From Deinococcus koreensis (GTDB lineage: Bacteria; Deinococcota; Deinococci; Deinococcales; Deinococcaceae), in contig NZ_PPPD01000001.1 of NCBI RefSeq assembly GCF_002901445.1, positions 2,548,501 through 2,612,500 of the forward strand: a stretch of 64,000 nucleotides of DNA. The letters run 5' to 3'. The notes beneath the pieces were generated by a model. It worked only from the letters and a program-made list of their open reading frames with translations, had not been told where the DNA came from and ran no database searches. The translations under genes were made by a program, and so were the position numbers. The stretch's first letter is position 1. The number at the start of each line of letters is the position of its first letter. Shown one piece after another: positions 30,031-40,864 of the stretch.

Positions 30031-30783
30031 TCAAGGCTTCGTGCAGGTCAGGTCGATGCGGAAGCTGGGGTCTTTCACACCCCAGGGCAGCTTTCTGGCG
30101 AAGTCTCCACCCTCGCCGGGGTCGAGGCGCCAGAGCAGCTTGGTGGGCCGGCGCTCGGCCCGGGCCGCGTTGCCGTCGGCGGTCGTGAGCGTGCCGCGCC
30201 AGATCCCCGAGGGCGGCAGCTGCGTGAAGGTGAATTTCTGGCCGTTCAGCTCGTCCGTGATCCCCCAGTTCATGGGCGTGCCGTCGGCCGTGATGAAGGC
30301 GAGGTGCCCGCTGTCGGCCATCAACATGCCGTCGGCGCCGGTCATCATCCTGGCCGTGCCGTTGCGGACTTCCAGGTCGATGCTCCAGCGCGCCACGCTG
30401 CCGTCGGGCACCAGCCGCAGGTTGCTGAACTTCACGCGCCACACTCCGTTGAACAGCGTCTGGCCCAGGCAGCCCTCCAGCGCCGTGAGCGGGGTCGAGC
30501 CACCCGGCGTAGTGGCCGGGCTGGCGGGCGCCGCGCCCGTGCCGCTGCCCGTGCTGATGCTGAGCGTCCCGCCCGAGGTGCCCACCCTGAAGCCGGCGGC
30601 CGCCAGCGCGCTGACCGGCACGTAGTTCTGCCCGCCGATGGTCACCACCGCGCCGGGCACGACCTTCCCGTTCACGCTGATCCGCAGCGCCTGTGCCGCC
30701 AGCGCTGTGACCCCGAGCCCCGTGACGCCCAGCGACAGGCCCAGCAGGGCCACCCTTCCCCTCTTCCTCCAGCCTGATCTCAT
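30031..30783 (-). CDS. Secreted protein with stalk-like N-terminal domain
   Basis: A 250-residue exported protein: signal peptide (about residues 1-31), then a segment resembling the copper-amine-oxidase N-terminal/stalk domain (ISVNGKVVPGAVVTIGGQNYVPVSAL) and a beta domain of unknown type. ATG 30783 has seven G residues at the right distance; the frame extends to 30810 without support. It lies between the zinc-ribbon gene and the papain-like gene, all on one strand. Confidence 0.7.
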   Translation of the reverse strand: MRSGWRKRGRVALLGLSLGVTGLGVTALAAQALRISVNGKVVPGAVVTIGGQNYVPVSALAAAGFRVGTSGGTLSISTGSGTGAAPASPATTPGGSTPLTALEGCLGQTLFNGVWRVKFSNLRLVPDGSVARWSIDLEVRNGTARMMTGADGMLMADSGHLAFITADGTPMNWGITDELNGQKFTFTQLPPSGIWRGTLTTADGNAARAERRPTKLLWRLDPGEGGDFARKLPWGVKDPSFRIDLTCTKP

Positions 30784-30822
30784 GCTTCCCCCCCCGAGGA
30801 CGGCCTCCATCCAGCCACGGCC

Positions 30823-31029
30823 TCAATCCAGAACCTGCGTCAGGGCGTGCCCGCAGCGCGTGCAGTACCGCGCGTACGGACTGGTGATGGGCGCGTGGCA
30901 CTGCGGGCAGCCGCTCAGCAGCCGGGCGCCGTCGTTCGAGCAGTAGTGTTCCTGGCTGTGGCTGGGCAGGGTGCGCCCGCAGCGTGGACACAGCCGGTAG
31001 GTGGCGCTTCCCCGCTCCGCCTGGGCCAT
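30823..31029 (-). CDS. Double zinc-ribbon protein
   Basis: A 68-residue protein with four Cys pairs or equivalents: CPRCG, HYCSND, CPQCH and CTRCG, as in double zinc ribbons (DZR). No other domain is present. GGAGG precedes the ATG. It heads the group zinc ribbon, stalk protein, papain-like protease with gaps of 39 and 79 bp, so the three may be one operon. Such ribbons usually mediate protein or nucleic-acid contacts; the role is unknown. Confidence 0.8.
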   Translation of the reverse strand: MAQAERGSATYRLCPRCGRTLPSHSQEHYCSNDGARLLSGCPQCHAPITSPYARYCTRCGHALTQVLD

Positions 31030-31096
31030 CCCCCCTCACCTCCTGGCTTCAGGGTGCCGGAGGGTGGGTGAGGGGCCGGTCAGGCGAAGGGGTGAT

Positions 31097-31147
31097 TGTG
31101 CCGGTCCGGGGACTGTGCTGATCCGGGGACTATGCCGGTGAGGGGGG
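31097..31147. repeat. 17-nt tandem repeat, about 3 units
   Basis: TGTGCCGGTCCGGGGAC and TGTGCTGATCCGGGGAC are adjacent 17-mers differing at two positions, followed by a decayed third copy. It lies in the 235-bp gap between the zinc-ribbon and regulator genes; nothing else is evident there. Confidence 0.8.
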
Positions 31148-31264
31148 AGCAGGGCTGCTGCAAGGCGTGGGGCGTTCGGACGACGCCACACTTCCGCCCT
31201 GATCACACGGAAACGGGAGCGGTCTCGGCCGGGACGTGACGCTGCCCCGCCTCAGCCCCCCGCC

Positions 31265-34200
31265 TCAGCCCTCTGTCCGGGCGAGGTAATCCTGCCAGCG
31301 CTCCGGCAGGGCCACGCCCACCCCGGCGTGGGCCTCGCGGGCAGAGGCGTACACGCGGGCCAGGCTGCGGTGGTTGTGCTCCTGGCGCAGCGCCTGCAGG
31401 GTCAGCCGCAGGGCGGCGGAGTCCAGCGGGTCGGCCTCCAGCAGCAGGCGGCCAGCCCGGGCACAGGCGGCGGGGTCGCTGTCCAGCGCCTGCTGCGCGC
31501 AGGTCAGCAGGGCGCGGGAGAGCGCTTCCCGCAGCGCCTCGCCCGTGTCCGGGGGCAGCGGCCCGCGCCACAGACCCAGCTCCGGGCGGGCCAGGAAGGC
31601 TTCGGCGTCGCTGGAGACCGGGCCCAGCGCGTAGCCGCCGGGAGTGGTCTGGATCACCCCTCGCCCGGCGGCCGCGCGCAGGGCCGCCACCGCCTGCTTG
31701 AGCGCGCCCAGCGCCTGCGCCTCCGGGCGATCCGGGTACAGTTCGTCGGCCAGATCGAGCCGCGTGACCTCGGCCCGGCCCGAGAGCCGCGCTTCGAGCA
31801 GGCGCAGCAGCAGGGCGCGGCGCCGCTCGCCGCGCACGGGCCCGCTGCCCAGTTCCAGCGGGCCCAGCACCCTCAGCTCCGGGGCGCGGCCGGCCACCGG
31901 GAGGGGGCCGCCCAGCGCCCGCCGCGCCAGCAGGGCGCCCAGTCCCTGGCTCCGCGCCTCGAAGGTGGCCGCCAGCCGTTCCAGCGCCGCCTGATCCCCG
32001 CACAGCCGCGCGATGTCCAGGGCGATGCGGTCGGCCTCGTACTCTCCCTGATGGGCGCGGGCGAGGTGTTCGGCGTCCCGCAGGGCCTCCAGCGCCTCGG
32101 CGGCCCGCCCCAGGCCCTCCAGCGCCAGCCCGCGTGCCACGGCGTTGCGGGCCTGGGTGCGGTGGTCGCTGCTCAGCGCGGCGGCCCGCGCGGCGGCGTC
32201 CTCGGCCAGCTCCAGGCCGGTCCGGGGGTCGCCGGCGCGGGTGTGCGCCCGACTCGCGTCGGCCAGGGTCTCGACCAGCAGGCGGGGGTTGCCCAGCGCG
32301 TGGGCCGCCGTCAGCGCCCGACCGGCGTGGTGCAGCGCCAGCGAGGCCGAGAGCGGCGCGTCGCTCAGGGTGTACAGGTAGGTCAGCATGCACAGCGTGT
32401 TCAGCAGGAAGTGGGCGCCGTCGAGATAGGTCAGCACGCCCAGCGCCTCGCTCAGCGCGTCCTCGGCGGCGTCCAGCTCACCGCGTTCCAGCTCCAGCTC
32501 GCCCAGCATGCCCAGGCTGCTGGCGTAGCCGCGTGGATCGCCCAGGCGGCGGCGGAGCTCCAGCGCCCGCCTCACGCTGAACATGGCGTCCCCGAACTCG
32601 CCCAGCATCCGCAGGAAGGCCGCGCGGTTGTGATAGAGCGCGCCGGCACCGACCAGGTTGCCGGCGGCCTCCAGCAACCCGGCGGTCTCGCCCGCCAGGT
32701 CGGCCGCCGCGCGGTACTCGCCCTGGTGGTAGAGCAGCATGACCTGCACGCCCCGCAGCTGCAGGCGCTCGGCGCCGGATAAGGCCCGCTCCAGCAGGGC
32801 CGCGAGCCGCAGGGCCGCGTCCTCCTGCCGGCCCACCGCCAGCAGCGAGATCGCCACCGCCCGCTCGGTCTGCACGTCGGCCTGGGCGCGCTGCGTCTCG
32901 TCGGCCGCAGCCCACAATTCGACCACCCCCGCGTGATCTCCGACCCCCTGCAGGGCCACGATGCGGACGTTCAGCAGGCGGACGTTCGGGAGCCCCGGAG
33001 CCTCTCCAGGGGGCCCGGCGGGCAGCTTCGCCAGCACCGCTTCCAGCACGTCCCGGCCGCCGGTGCGGGCACTCAGGGCGGCGGCCAGCGGCAGCGCCTC
33101 CCCGACCAGCGCCGGGTCGTCCAGGGCGCGCCGGGCCAGTTCCAGGGCGCGCGGCAGATCGGTGGTGTGCAGCAGCCCGGCGGCGCGCAGGGCCAGCCCC
33201 GGCTGACGCCCGCCCGTGTCCAGATCGCTGGCGCGGGCCAGCAGCAGCCCCGCCCGCTGCCCCTGGCCGCCGCGCTCGGCCTGGGCGGCGGCCTGTTCCA
33301 GCAGGGCGCCTGCCTCGGCCGGGGTCAGGCCCGCCTCGTCCAGAAAGTCCACCGCCCGCAGGGGGTCGGCCCGGTACGCCTGCAGGGCGCGCCGGGCCAG
33401 ACTCCGGCGCTGCTCGGGCGTCTGGCGGGCGCGCAGCACCTCGGGGTAGAGCGGGTGGCTGAAGCTGGCTCCGGGCGGGGTCAGCAGCCCCTGATCCTGC
33501 AGGGCCGCCGCCCCCCGCGTCAGCCCGTCCGCCGATACCCCGGCGACCTGGGCCCAGACCTCCGGCTCCGCGTCCGGGACGCAGGCGCGGGCGTCCAGCA
33601 GGGGGCGGTGCTCGCCGGCGCGGCCCAGGGTCAGGTCGATCAGCGCCTCGACGCGGCCGGGCACGCGGGCGTCCCCCGGGGGGCGCCAGTGCCAGCGCTG
33701 GCCGTCGCTGTACAGGTGCCCGCTGCGCGCCAGATAGCGCAGGTACTCCAGCGTGAAGAGCGGATTGCCCCGCGCGTGGGTATAGATCCAGGTGCTGACC
33801 TCGGCCGGAACCCCGGCCCCCAGCTCCTGAGCCGTCAGCTGCGCCGTGCCCGCCTCGTCCAGCGGCTGCACCTCGCAGCTGGGCAGGCCCGCCGGCGCGC
33901 TTTGCCGGCTCGTGAACAGCAGAGCCACCCCGCGCGCGTTGCTCAGCAGGCCGGCCAGCGTGCTCAGGGCCGTGACCTGCGCCCCTGGGGCGTCGTGCAG
34001 GTCGTCGATCTGAAGCCCGGTGGGCGCCAGCGCCGCGATTAGGGCGGCCAGGGCGCTCAGGCCCCCGTCGCCGCCGGGCTGGCGCAGCGCGTGGTCGGCC
34101 CAGGCCGGCAGCCCCCGCGGCGCCGGCAGCCGGGCCGGCCACTCGGCCAGCGGCAGCGTGGCGCTCAGGCTGTAGCTCCGCACCGCGGCGCGGCGCAGCA

Positions 34201-34324
34201 GTTCGCGGGCGGCGTGGGTCTTGCCCACCCCCGCCGGCCCCGTGTAGACCAGCACGGCGCCCTGCCGACGCTGCCGCAGGGCCCGCAGCACCGCCTCTTC
34301 CGGAGTCTGCGCGTGGGGCTGCAT
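31265..34324 (-). CDS. Large STAND ATPase regulator with SARP/BTAD-type C-terminus
   Basis: About 1019 residues. A P-loop (GPAGVGKT, residues 29-36) and an NTPase region with LQIDDLHDA as Walker B, then a long helical-repeat (TPR-like) middle, then a winged-helix segment (LRVLGPLELGSGP, TRLDLADELYPDR) and a bacterial transcriptional activation (BTAD)-like end. It is presumably a signal-gated transcription activator. ATG 34324 lies 7 nt after GATAAT (+ strand 34332-34337), a near-consensus leaderless promoter. The divergent beta-CASP gene starts 152 bp away. Confidence 0.85.
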   Translation of the reverse strand: MQPHAQTPEEAVLRALRQRRQGAVLVYTGPAGVGKTHAARELLRRAAVRSYSLSATLPLAEWPARLPAPRGLPAWADHALRQPGGDGGLSALAALIAALAPTGLQIDDLHDAPGAQVTALSTLAGLLSNARGVALLFTSRQSAPAGLPSCEVQPLDEAGTAQLTAQELGAGVPAEVSTWIYTHARGNPLFTLEYLRYLARSGHLYSDGQRWHWRPPGDARVPGRVEALIDLTLGRAGEHRPLLDARACVPDAEPEVWAQVAGVSADGLTRGAAALQDQGLLTPPGASFSHPLYPEVLRARQTPEQRRSLARRALQAYRADPLRAVDFLDEAGLTPAEAGALLEQAAAQAERGGQGQRAGLLLARASDLDTGGRQPGLALRAAGLLHTTDLPRALELARRALDDPALVGEALPLAAALSARTGGRDVLEAVLAKLPAGPPGEAPGLPNVRLLNVRIVALQGVGDHAGVVELWAAADETQRAQADVQTERAVAISLLAVGRQEDAALRLAALLERALSGAERLQLRGVQVMLLYHQGEYRAAADLAGETAGLLEAAGNLVGAGALYHNRAAFLRMLGEFGDAMFSVRRALELRRRLGDPRGYASSLGMLGELELERGELDAAEDALSEALGVLTYLDGAHFLLNTLCMLTYLYTLSDAPLSASLALHHAGRALTAAHALGNPRLLVETLADASRAHTRAGDPRTGLELAEDAAARAAALSSDHRTQARNAVARGLALEGLGRAAEALEALRDAEHLARAHQGEYEADRIALDIARLCGDQAALERLAATFEARSQGLGALLARRALGGPLPVAGRAPELRVLGPLELGSGPVRGERRRALLLRLLEARLSGRAEVTRLDLADELYPDRPEAQALGALKQAVAALRAAAGRGVIQTTPGGYALGPVSSDAEAFLARPELGLWRGPLPPDTGEALREALSRALLTCAQQALDSDPAACARAGRLLLEADPLDSAALRLTLQALRQEHNHRSLARVYASAREAHAGVGVALPERWQDYLARTEG

Positions 34325-34375
34325 AGGGCTGATTATCCGCCCGCGCACCCCGAGCGGGGCTTGACCCCGGTTCAG

Positions 34376-34420
34376 ATGATCCCAGCCCAGATGACCTCAG
34401 CCCAGAACATTCCAGGCCGG
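34376..34420. repeat. 15-nt repeat in divergent promoter region
   Basis: ATGATCCCAGCCCAG and ATGACCTCAGCCCAG are adjacent 15-mers, with a decayed third unit, between the promoters of the STAND regulator and the beta-CASP gene. The CAGCCCAGA core recurs in the coding repeat at 62566-62655. Confidence 0.75.
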
Positions 34421-34476
34421 AGAGGGCGGCCCGGGCGGCGAACCCGGGCCGGGGCGGGCGGCGGTACACTCGGCCC

Positions 34477-35940
34477 ATGCACCTCAAGAGTTTTGGCGCG
34501 GCCTGTACGGTCACCGGCAGCATGCACCTGCTGAGCTTCGGCAGCGGCCAGCAGCTGCTGATCGACTGCGGCCTCTTCCAGGGCGGCGACGAGATGGAGG
34601 CCCGCAACCGCGAGACCTTCGATTTCGACGTCCGGGGCCTGGAGGCCGTGATCCTGACCCACGCCCACCTCGACCACGTGGGCCGGCTGCCACTGCTGGT
34701 TCGGGGAGGCTTCCAGGGCCCCATCCACTGCACGGCGCCCACCGCCGCGCTGGCCGAGACCGTGCTGCTCGACTCGGCCCGATTACAGGAGGACGGCTAC
34801 CGTCAGGACTTGCGCCACGCCCGCCGCCAGGGCCGCGAGGCGGAGGTGCTGCCCCCGCTCTACGAGGAAGAGGACGTTCACCGCACGCTGGCCCTGCTGC
34901 GCGCCGATCTGGAGTTCGGGCAGACGACCACCATCGCGGGCCTGAAGGTCACGCCCGAGCGCGCCGGGCACATCCTGGGCAGCGCCTACCTGCGGCTGGA
35001 CACCCCGGACGGCCGGCTGATCATGAGCGGCGACCTGGGCAACCGCGAGAGCGGCCTGCAGCTCGATTTCACCCCGCCCCCCGAGGCCGACGTGGTGGTC
35101 ATCGAGACGACCTACGCCAACCGCAGCCACCGCCCCTGGCCCGAGACCCTGACCGAGTTCCGCGACGCCCTGCGGGACGCGGTGCGCGCCAACGGCAAGA
35201 TCCTGATTCCCAGTTTCGCCATCGAGCGCGCCCAGACGCTGCTGTACACCCTGAAGAGTCTGATGGACGCCGGCGAGGTGCCGCGCATCCCGGTGTTCCT
35301 GGATTCTCCGATGGCGACCCGCGCCACCAACGAGTATTTCGAGTTCGGCGACGAGCTGATCCCGCCCGTGCGGGACGCCCTGCGCGCCGGCGAGGATCCC
35401 TTCCGGCCCTCCACGCTGCATGTGGTGCCCACCAGCGCCGAGTCGCAGCGCCTGAACCGCTACGACGGCCCCGCGATCATCATGGCGGGCAACGGCATGA
35501 TGACCGGCGGGCGCATCCAGCACCACCTCAAGCACCACCTCTGGAAGCCCAGCACCAGCCTGATCATCGTGTCGTACCAGTCGCCCAGCTCTCTGGGCGG
35601 GCGCATCGTGCAGGGCGCGGATCACGTGCGGATCATGGGCGAGGACATCGCGGTGCAGGCGCATGTGCACACCATCGGCGGCTTCTCCGCGCATGCCGAT
35701 CAGGACGACCTGCTGGCCTTCCTGAGCACCACCGGCCGCCCGCACGTCTGGCTGGTGCACGGCGAAAGCGAGGTCATGGACGCCTTCTTGCCGGTGCTGG
35801 AGCAGCGAGGCCTGAAGGGCGACCTCGTGCCGAACCGGCAGAGCGTCGATCTGCGCGGCCCCGGCTTCGCGGGCGGCCGCCCGCCGGGGCTGGTGCTGGA
35901 GGGTTCCACCGACGCCGCCCGGGCGACCGGCGGCGAGTAG
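34477..35940 (+). CDS. Beta-CASP metallo-beta-lactamase RNA-processing exonuclease-like protein
   Basis: A 487-residue protein with metallo-beta-lactamase ligands THAHLDH, an Asp in SGDLGN, beta-CASP segments ([17 protein letters not shown]) and the late [11 protein letters not shown] and VHGE. This is the CPSF73/YSH1-like branch of the family, which cleaves or trims RNA with two zinc ions. It has no signal peptide, so it is cytoplasmic. TACACT (34465-34470) lies 6 nt before the ATG. It is distinct from RNase J, which is longer. Confidence 0.9.
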   Translation: MHLKSFGAACTVTGSMHLLSFGSGQQLLIDCGLFQGGDEMEARNRETFDFDVRGLEAVILTHAHLDHVGRLPLLVRGGFQGPIHCTAPTAALAETVLLDSARLQEDGYRQDLRHARRQGREAEVLPPLYEEEDVHRTLALLRADLEFGQTTTIAGLKVTPERAGHILGSAYLRLDTPDGRLIMSGDLGNRESGLQLDFTPPPEADVVVIETTYANRSHRPWPETLTEFRDALRDAVRANGKILIPSFAIERAQTLLYTLKSLMDAGEVPRIPVFLDSPMATRATNEYFEFGDELIPPVRDALRAGEDPFRPSTLHVVPTSAESQRLNRYDGPAIIMAGNGMMTGGRIQHHLKHHLWKPSTSLIIVSYQSPSSLGGRIVQGADHVRIMGEDIAVQAHVHTIGGFSAHADQDDLLAFLSTTGRPHVWLVHGESEVMDAFLPVLEQRGLKGDLVPNRQSVDLRGPGFAGGRPPGLVLEGSTDAARATGGE

Positions 35941-35977
35941 GCGCAGCTTTCATCTGGATGGGCTACCCTGAGCACTC

Positions 35978-36472
35978 ATGAAGCGTGCCGCCCTGCCCCT
36001 CCTGCTCCTGACCCTGAGCGCCTGCGGTTCCAAAGGCATCGAGGGCTTACAGACCTTCACCTACGCCCCGGGCGACCACCGCAGCGGCTCGCTGGTCTAC
36101 AGCGAGAACCCGCCGGCCGGCGGGCCGCACAACCCGAGCTGGCAGAACTGCGGGGTCTACAGCCAGCCGCTGTACAACGAATACGCCGTCCACAGCCTGG
36201 AGCACGGCGCGGTCTGGATCACCTACCGCCCCGATCTGGAGGCCGCGCAGGTGGAGACCCTGAAAAAGCTGGTCGAGGGCCGCTCCTACACCCTGCTCAG
36301 CCCCTACGAGGGCCTGCCGACCCCCATCGCCGCCAGCGCCTGGGGCGCGCAGATCAAGGTCGAGAAGGCCGACGACTCCCGCCTGAAGGCCTTCCTCGAC
36401 AAGTACGAACAGGGCGCCACCGCCCCCGAACGCGGCGCCGCCTGCTTGGGCGGCTACGGCGGCACGCGCTAG
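35978..36472 (+). CDS. DUF3105 lipoprotein
   Basis: A 164-residue protein with lipobox LSAC (Cys16). The body matches DUF3105: [14 protein letters not shown], then [12 protein letters not shown] and LLSPYEGL. The conserved His and Cys suggest metal or redox chemistry, but the family function is unknown. TACCCT (35964-35969) lies 8 nt before the ATG. Two secreted-protein genes follow on the same strand. Confidence 0.88.
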   Translation: MKRAALPLLLLTLSACGSKGIEGLQTFTYAPGDHRSGSLVYSENPPAGGPHNPSWQNCGVYSQPLYNEYAVHSLEHGAVWITYRPDLEAAQVETLKKLVEGRSYTLLSPYEGLPTPIAASAWGAQIKVEKADDSRLKAFLDKYEQGATAPERGAACLGGYGGTR

Positions 36473-36555
36473 CTGGCAGGCCGCTGACGGAAGCCGGGCA
36501 GAGTATTCCAGACCGCATCCGCGCGCTCTCCTGCGTTTGACCCACTGGAGGTTCC

Positions 36556-37275
36556 ATGCCCAGACGGCTTCTGACCCTCACGCGGCTCCTGGCCCTCGGC
36601 CTGCTCCTGCTTCCCGGTGTGCCTGCGTCGGCGCAGGGGGGCAGCCCCGCGCAGCTCTCGGGCTCGGTCTTCAAACTGTTCGGTCAGGTGGGGGGGACGC
36701 CGGCCACTCCGGTCAGCCCCACGCCAGCCAGTCCCACGCCGGTCAACCTGGACGCATTGAAGTTCAGGCCGTCGGCCGAGGTGCGCCAGCGGGCCATCGC
36801 CGCGTTCCTGAACACGGTGGACGAGCAGAGCCCGGAGGTGGGCGCTGAATTCCAGAAGGTCTTCGCCAGCACCGATTTCTTCGCCGGGCTGGAGGGGCAG
36901 GCCCGCGCCCTGTTCGGCCTGAGCACCAGCAATCTGGCCGATACCTGGGCCCTCTACTGGGCTTATTCCTGGCTGCTCTCCCAGGGCCGCAGCGACGACC
37001 CGACCCGCGCCCAGGTGGCCGGACTGCGGGCCCAGATGGGCGCCCTGATGCTGAAGCTGCCCGAGGTCAGGGCCTACAGCGAGGCCCGCCGCCAGGAAAT
37101 CTCCGACACCCTGATGCTGCAGCTCACGCTCTACAGCGTGCTGAGCGAGGGCTGGAAGGACGACCCCGCCAGCCTGAAGGAGTTCGGCCAGGGCATCGCC
37201 CGGAGTTCGCGCACGTTGGGCCTGGATCTGAACCAGGTCACGTTGACCCCGCAGGGCTTCGTGCCCAGAAAGTAG
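36556..37275 (+). CDS. Secreted helical protein of unknown function
   Basis: A 239-residue protein with a signal peptide (cleavage probable after ASA, about residue 25), a short Pro/Thr linker (about residues 48-65) and a helix-rich domain. TWALYWAYSWLLSQG is hydrophobic and aromatic. I do not recognise the family. GGAGG lies 6 nt before the ATG. It is followed after 35 bp by another secreted protein with its own ribosome site, so the two are probably co-transcribed. Confidence 0.7.
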   Translation: MPRRLLTLTRLLALGLLLLPGVPASAQGGSPAQLSGSVFKLFGQVGGTPATPVSPTPASPTPVNLDALKFRPSAEVRQRAIAAFLNTVDEQSPEVGAEFQKVFASTDFFAGLEGQARALFGLSTSNLADTWALYWAYSWLLSQGRSDDPTRAQVAGLRAQMGALMLKLPEVRAYSEARRQEISDTLMLQLTLYSVLSEGWKDDPASLKEFGQGIARSSRTLGLDLNQVTLTPQGFVPRK

Positions 37276-37310
37276 GCGCTGCAAAGGAGGCGCTGGGAGG
37301 TGGGGCTGAG

Positions 37311-39320
37311 ATGACCGGACGATCCCGTATCAGACACCTGTTTTCCGTGTTGCTGCTCTCCCTGCTGCTCCAGCCTGCCTGGGCGGAGCGGGTCGGCAGC
37401 GTGACCTTCGCCCCGCCGCCCGGCTGGACGGTGCGCGTTCAGGGCGGCCTGGCGACCCTGACCCCGGCGGGCGGGGCGTCGCAGGGCGCCCTGCTGCTGA
37501 TCCCGGATCAGGTGGTGAAGGGAGACGCCGAAGGCTGGTTCGAAGCGGCCGTGGAGGGGCTCAGCAGCGACGGCCCGGTGGCGGAGCGCAGCGATGTCCA
37601 GGCGCGTGAGCTGCGGCCGGGCACCACCCTGCTGCTGCAACTGGTGAACGTGCGGCTGCCCCAGGGGGTGCAGTACCGCTCGTACACGGCGCTGGTCACG
37701 GCGGGACAGGCCACGCTGTACGTGCTCGCGGCGCCCAGTCAGGCGGCCTTCAAGGCGCACCAGCCGGCGCTGATCGCGCTGGTGAACCCGCCCGCAGCGA
37801 CTGGAGCGGGCCCGGCTGGCCCCGGCTCGATTGGCCCCGGCTCGACTGGCACGGGCCCGACTGGAAGCGCGTCCGCGGGCGGCGGCGCGGCCGGCACGCT
37901 GCTCGGCCCGAAGTCGGCGCTGCCGGCGCTCAGGCCCCAGAACGCGGCGGCCTTCCTGGCGGCGGGCGGCAATCCCGAAACGCAGGCCATCCCCGACGAG
38001 TTCCGCTGCTACCGCGAACGCGTGGGCGACAGCCTGAGCCCGGAACTGGCGCTGCAGATCCTGCCGGGCGGGAAGTACCGCACCCCCTACGGGGCCGGCA
38101 CCTTCCGCGTGGTGAGGGACGGCAGCCTCGTCAAGACCGACTGGCAGAGCGGCCCGCTCTCCGGCGCCTACGGCTACCTGCGTCTGGACGACTGGGGCCA
38201 GACCCTCAGCCTGAACAATGTGGGCGAGGACGTGCTGGAGGACGACATCAGCTTCGAGTGCTATCAGCGGGGGCCACGCGAGGAACGGCAACTGCTCCAG
38301 TTCAGGCTCAGGACGCCCGCGCCCGGCGCCTATCCCTGCACCCTGCAGGACGGCAGCGGGAAAAGTGGCGGCACGCTGGAGGTGCTGCCCGGCAGGGCCT
38401 ACCGCCTGAACGGCAAGGCGGGCCAGTACACGGTCGACTTCCGCAGCGACCAGGACGAGGACTGGAGCGACCTCGAATTCAGCGGCGGCACGCTGGACGA
38501 GGCCATCGCGTCCTATCAGGAGGACGAGACCGGCGTGCGCGAACTGAGCGTCTTCCGGCCCAAGATGAAGTGCAGCCGGGTCGTGAAGCCCACGCCCATG
38601 CCCCGGTACGGCGCGGCGAGGGCGCCCACCCCCCCGAAGGGCAGCGGCGGCCTGGAGGGCGCCTACGCCACCTGGCGGGTGGATGTGATGAACCTCTGCG
38701 GCGGCCTGTGCTGGAGCATGTACGTGTTCGACAGGGGCGGCTACGTGTACACGGACGAGCCGGACGAGGGTCTGGCCGAGGCCGATTGCCGCCGCACCCG
38801 GCCCAACGGCCTGCCGGTCTGCGAGGTCTACCGCGTGCAGGGCGGAACCATCCGCCTCGGTCAGGACAAGCCCGACCCCCTCGTGAAAGTCGGACGCGAC
38901 CTCAAGATCGGCGGGCAGACCTACCAGCGCATCATGCCGCTGGACGGCCTGAAACTGGGGGCCGCCTACCAGTCGCGCAGCGGCTTCGGCAGCGCCACGA
39001 GCACCACCGTCGCCCTGTTCCGGAACGAGTACACCTTCACGCCGCAGGGCACTTTCGTCTCCGACCGGAGCGGCGGCGTGTCGTCCACCCTGACCACCGA
39101 CGGCACCACGATGGGCGACGTGATCGGCGGGGTCACCTCCAGCACACGGGGCGGCAGCCGCGGCACCTACCGCTTCGTGAACCACGCGCTGGAACTCACC
39201 TTCGCCGACGGCCACGTGGAGCGCAAGTTCGCCTTCGCCCTGCCGGACAGGAACGGGAAGCCTGATCTCGGCCTGCTCCGCCTGGGCGGCTCGTCCTACA
39301 CGGTGGTGGACAAGAAATAG
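37311..39320 (+). CDS. Large secreted beta-rich protein of unknown function
   Basis: A 669-residue exported protein: signal peptide (about residues 1-25), an N-terminal domain of about 135 residues, a Gly/Pro/Thr linker encoded by a 15-nt repeat, then beta-rich sequence with scattered Cys. The C-terminal part (about residue 560 on) contains a Thr/Ser/Gly-rich tract and aromatic residues. I recognise no catalytic motif. GGGAGG precedes the ATG. An intrinsic terminator follows, so the secreted-protein transcript probably ends here. Confidence 0.7.
   Translation: MTGRSRIRHLFSVLLLSLLLQPAWAERVGSVTFAPPPGWTVRVQGGLATLTPAGGASQGALLLIPDQVVKGDAEGWFEAAVEGLSSDGPVAERSDVQARELRPGTTLLLQLVNVRLPQGVQYRSYTALVTAGQATLYVLAAPSQAAFKAHQPALIALVNPPAATGAGPAGPGSIGPGSTGTGPTGSASAGGGAAGTLLGPKSALPALRPQNAAAFLAAGGNPETQAIPDEFRCYRERVGDSLSPELALQILPGGKYRTPYGAGTFRVVRDGSLVKTDWQSGPLSGAYGYLRLDDWGQTLSLNNVGEDVLEDDISFECYQRGPREERQLLQFRLRTPAPGAYPCTLQDGSGKSGGTLEVLPGRAYRLNGKAGQYTVDFRSDQDEDWSDLEFSGGTLDEAIASYQEDETGVRELSVFRPKMKCSRVVKPTPMPRYGAARAPTPPKGSGGLEGAYATWRVDVMNLCGGLCWSMYVFDRGGYVYTDEPDEGLAEADCRRTRPNGLPVCEVYRVQGGTIRLGQDKPDPLVKVGRDLKIGGQTYQRIMPLDGLKLGAAYQSRSGFGSATSTTVALFRNEYTFTPQGTFVSDRSGGVSSTLTTDGTTMGDVIGGVTSSTRGGSRGTYRFVNHALELTFADGHVERKFAFALPDRNGKPDLGLLRLGGSSYTVVDKK
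37800..37874 (+). repeat. 15-nt in-frame repeat, 5 units
   Basis: Units such as GCTGGCCCCGGCTCG and ATTGGCCCCGGCTCG repeat at exact 15-nt spacing and encode five-residue Thr/Ser/Ile-Gly-Pro-Gly repeats between the two main domains of the secreted protein. Confidence 0.85.
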
Positions 39321-39374
39321 GGGGCTCGCCAGCAGGGCGGGCCGTGCAAAGAGGGCTTTTCTCCAACCCAAGGG

Positions 39375-39412
39375 AGGACGGACAGAACCCGGGTGGTCTG
39401 TCCGTCCTTTTC
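39375..39412 (+). terminator. Intrinsic terminator after the secreted-protein genes
   Basis: Perfect 12-bp stem AGGACGGACAGA / TCTGTCCGTCCT with a 10-nt loop, followed by TTT. It lies between the + strand secreted-protein gene and convergent obgE. Confidence 0.88.
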
Positions 39413-39443
39413 CGGCGCTCGTCTGATCGAGAGCCCGGTGCCC

Positions 39444-40769
<1,326 letters not shown>

Positions 40770-40811
40770 GCAGGCACCTCTTTTATGTGTCGTGCGCTCA
40801 ATTCAATCTTC

Positions 40812-40846
40812 AAAAAAGCGCCCCACCCTTCATGCGGGCAGGGCGC
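40812..40846 (-). terminator. Intrinsic terminator or attenuator between rpmA and obgE
   Basis: Read on the - strand, GCGCCCTGCCC and GGGTGGGGCGC form an 11-bp stem with two G-U pairs and a 7-nt loop, followed by six U residues. It would end or reduce transcription before obgE. Confidence 0.85.
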
Positions 40847-40864
40847 ATCAGAACCGCGCTCGGT

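Noticed and set aside
36556..39320. The two secreted-protein genes as a defined secretion or adhesion system
   Set aside because: No sortase, pilin or transporter motif in or near them; only co-transcription is supported.
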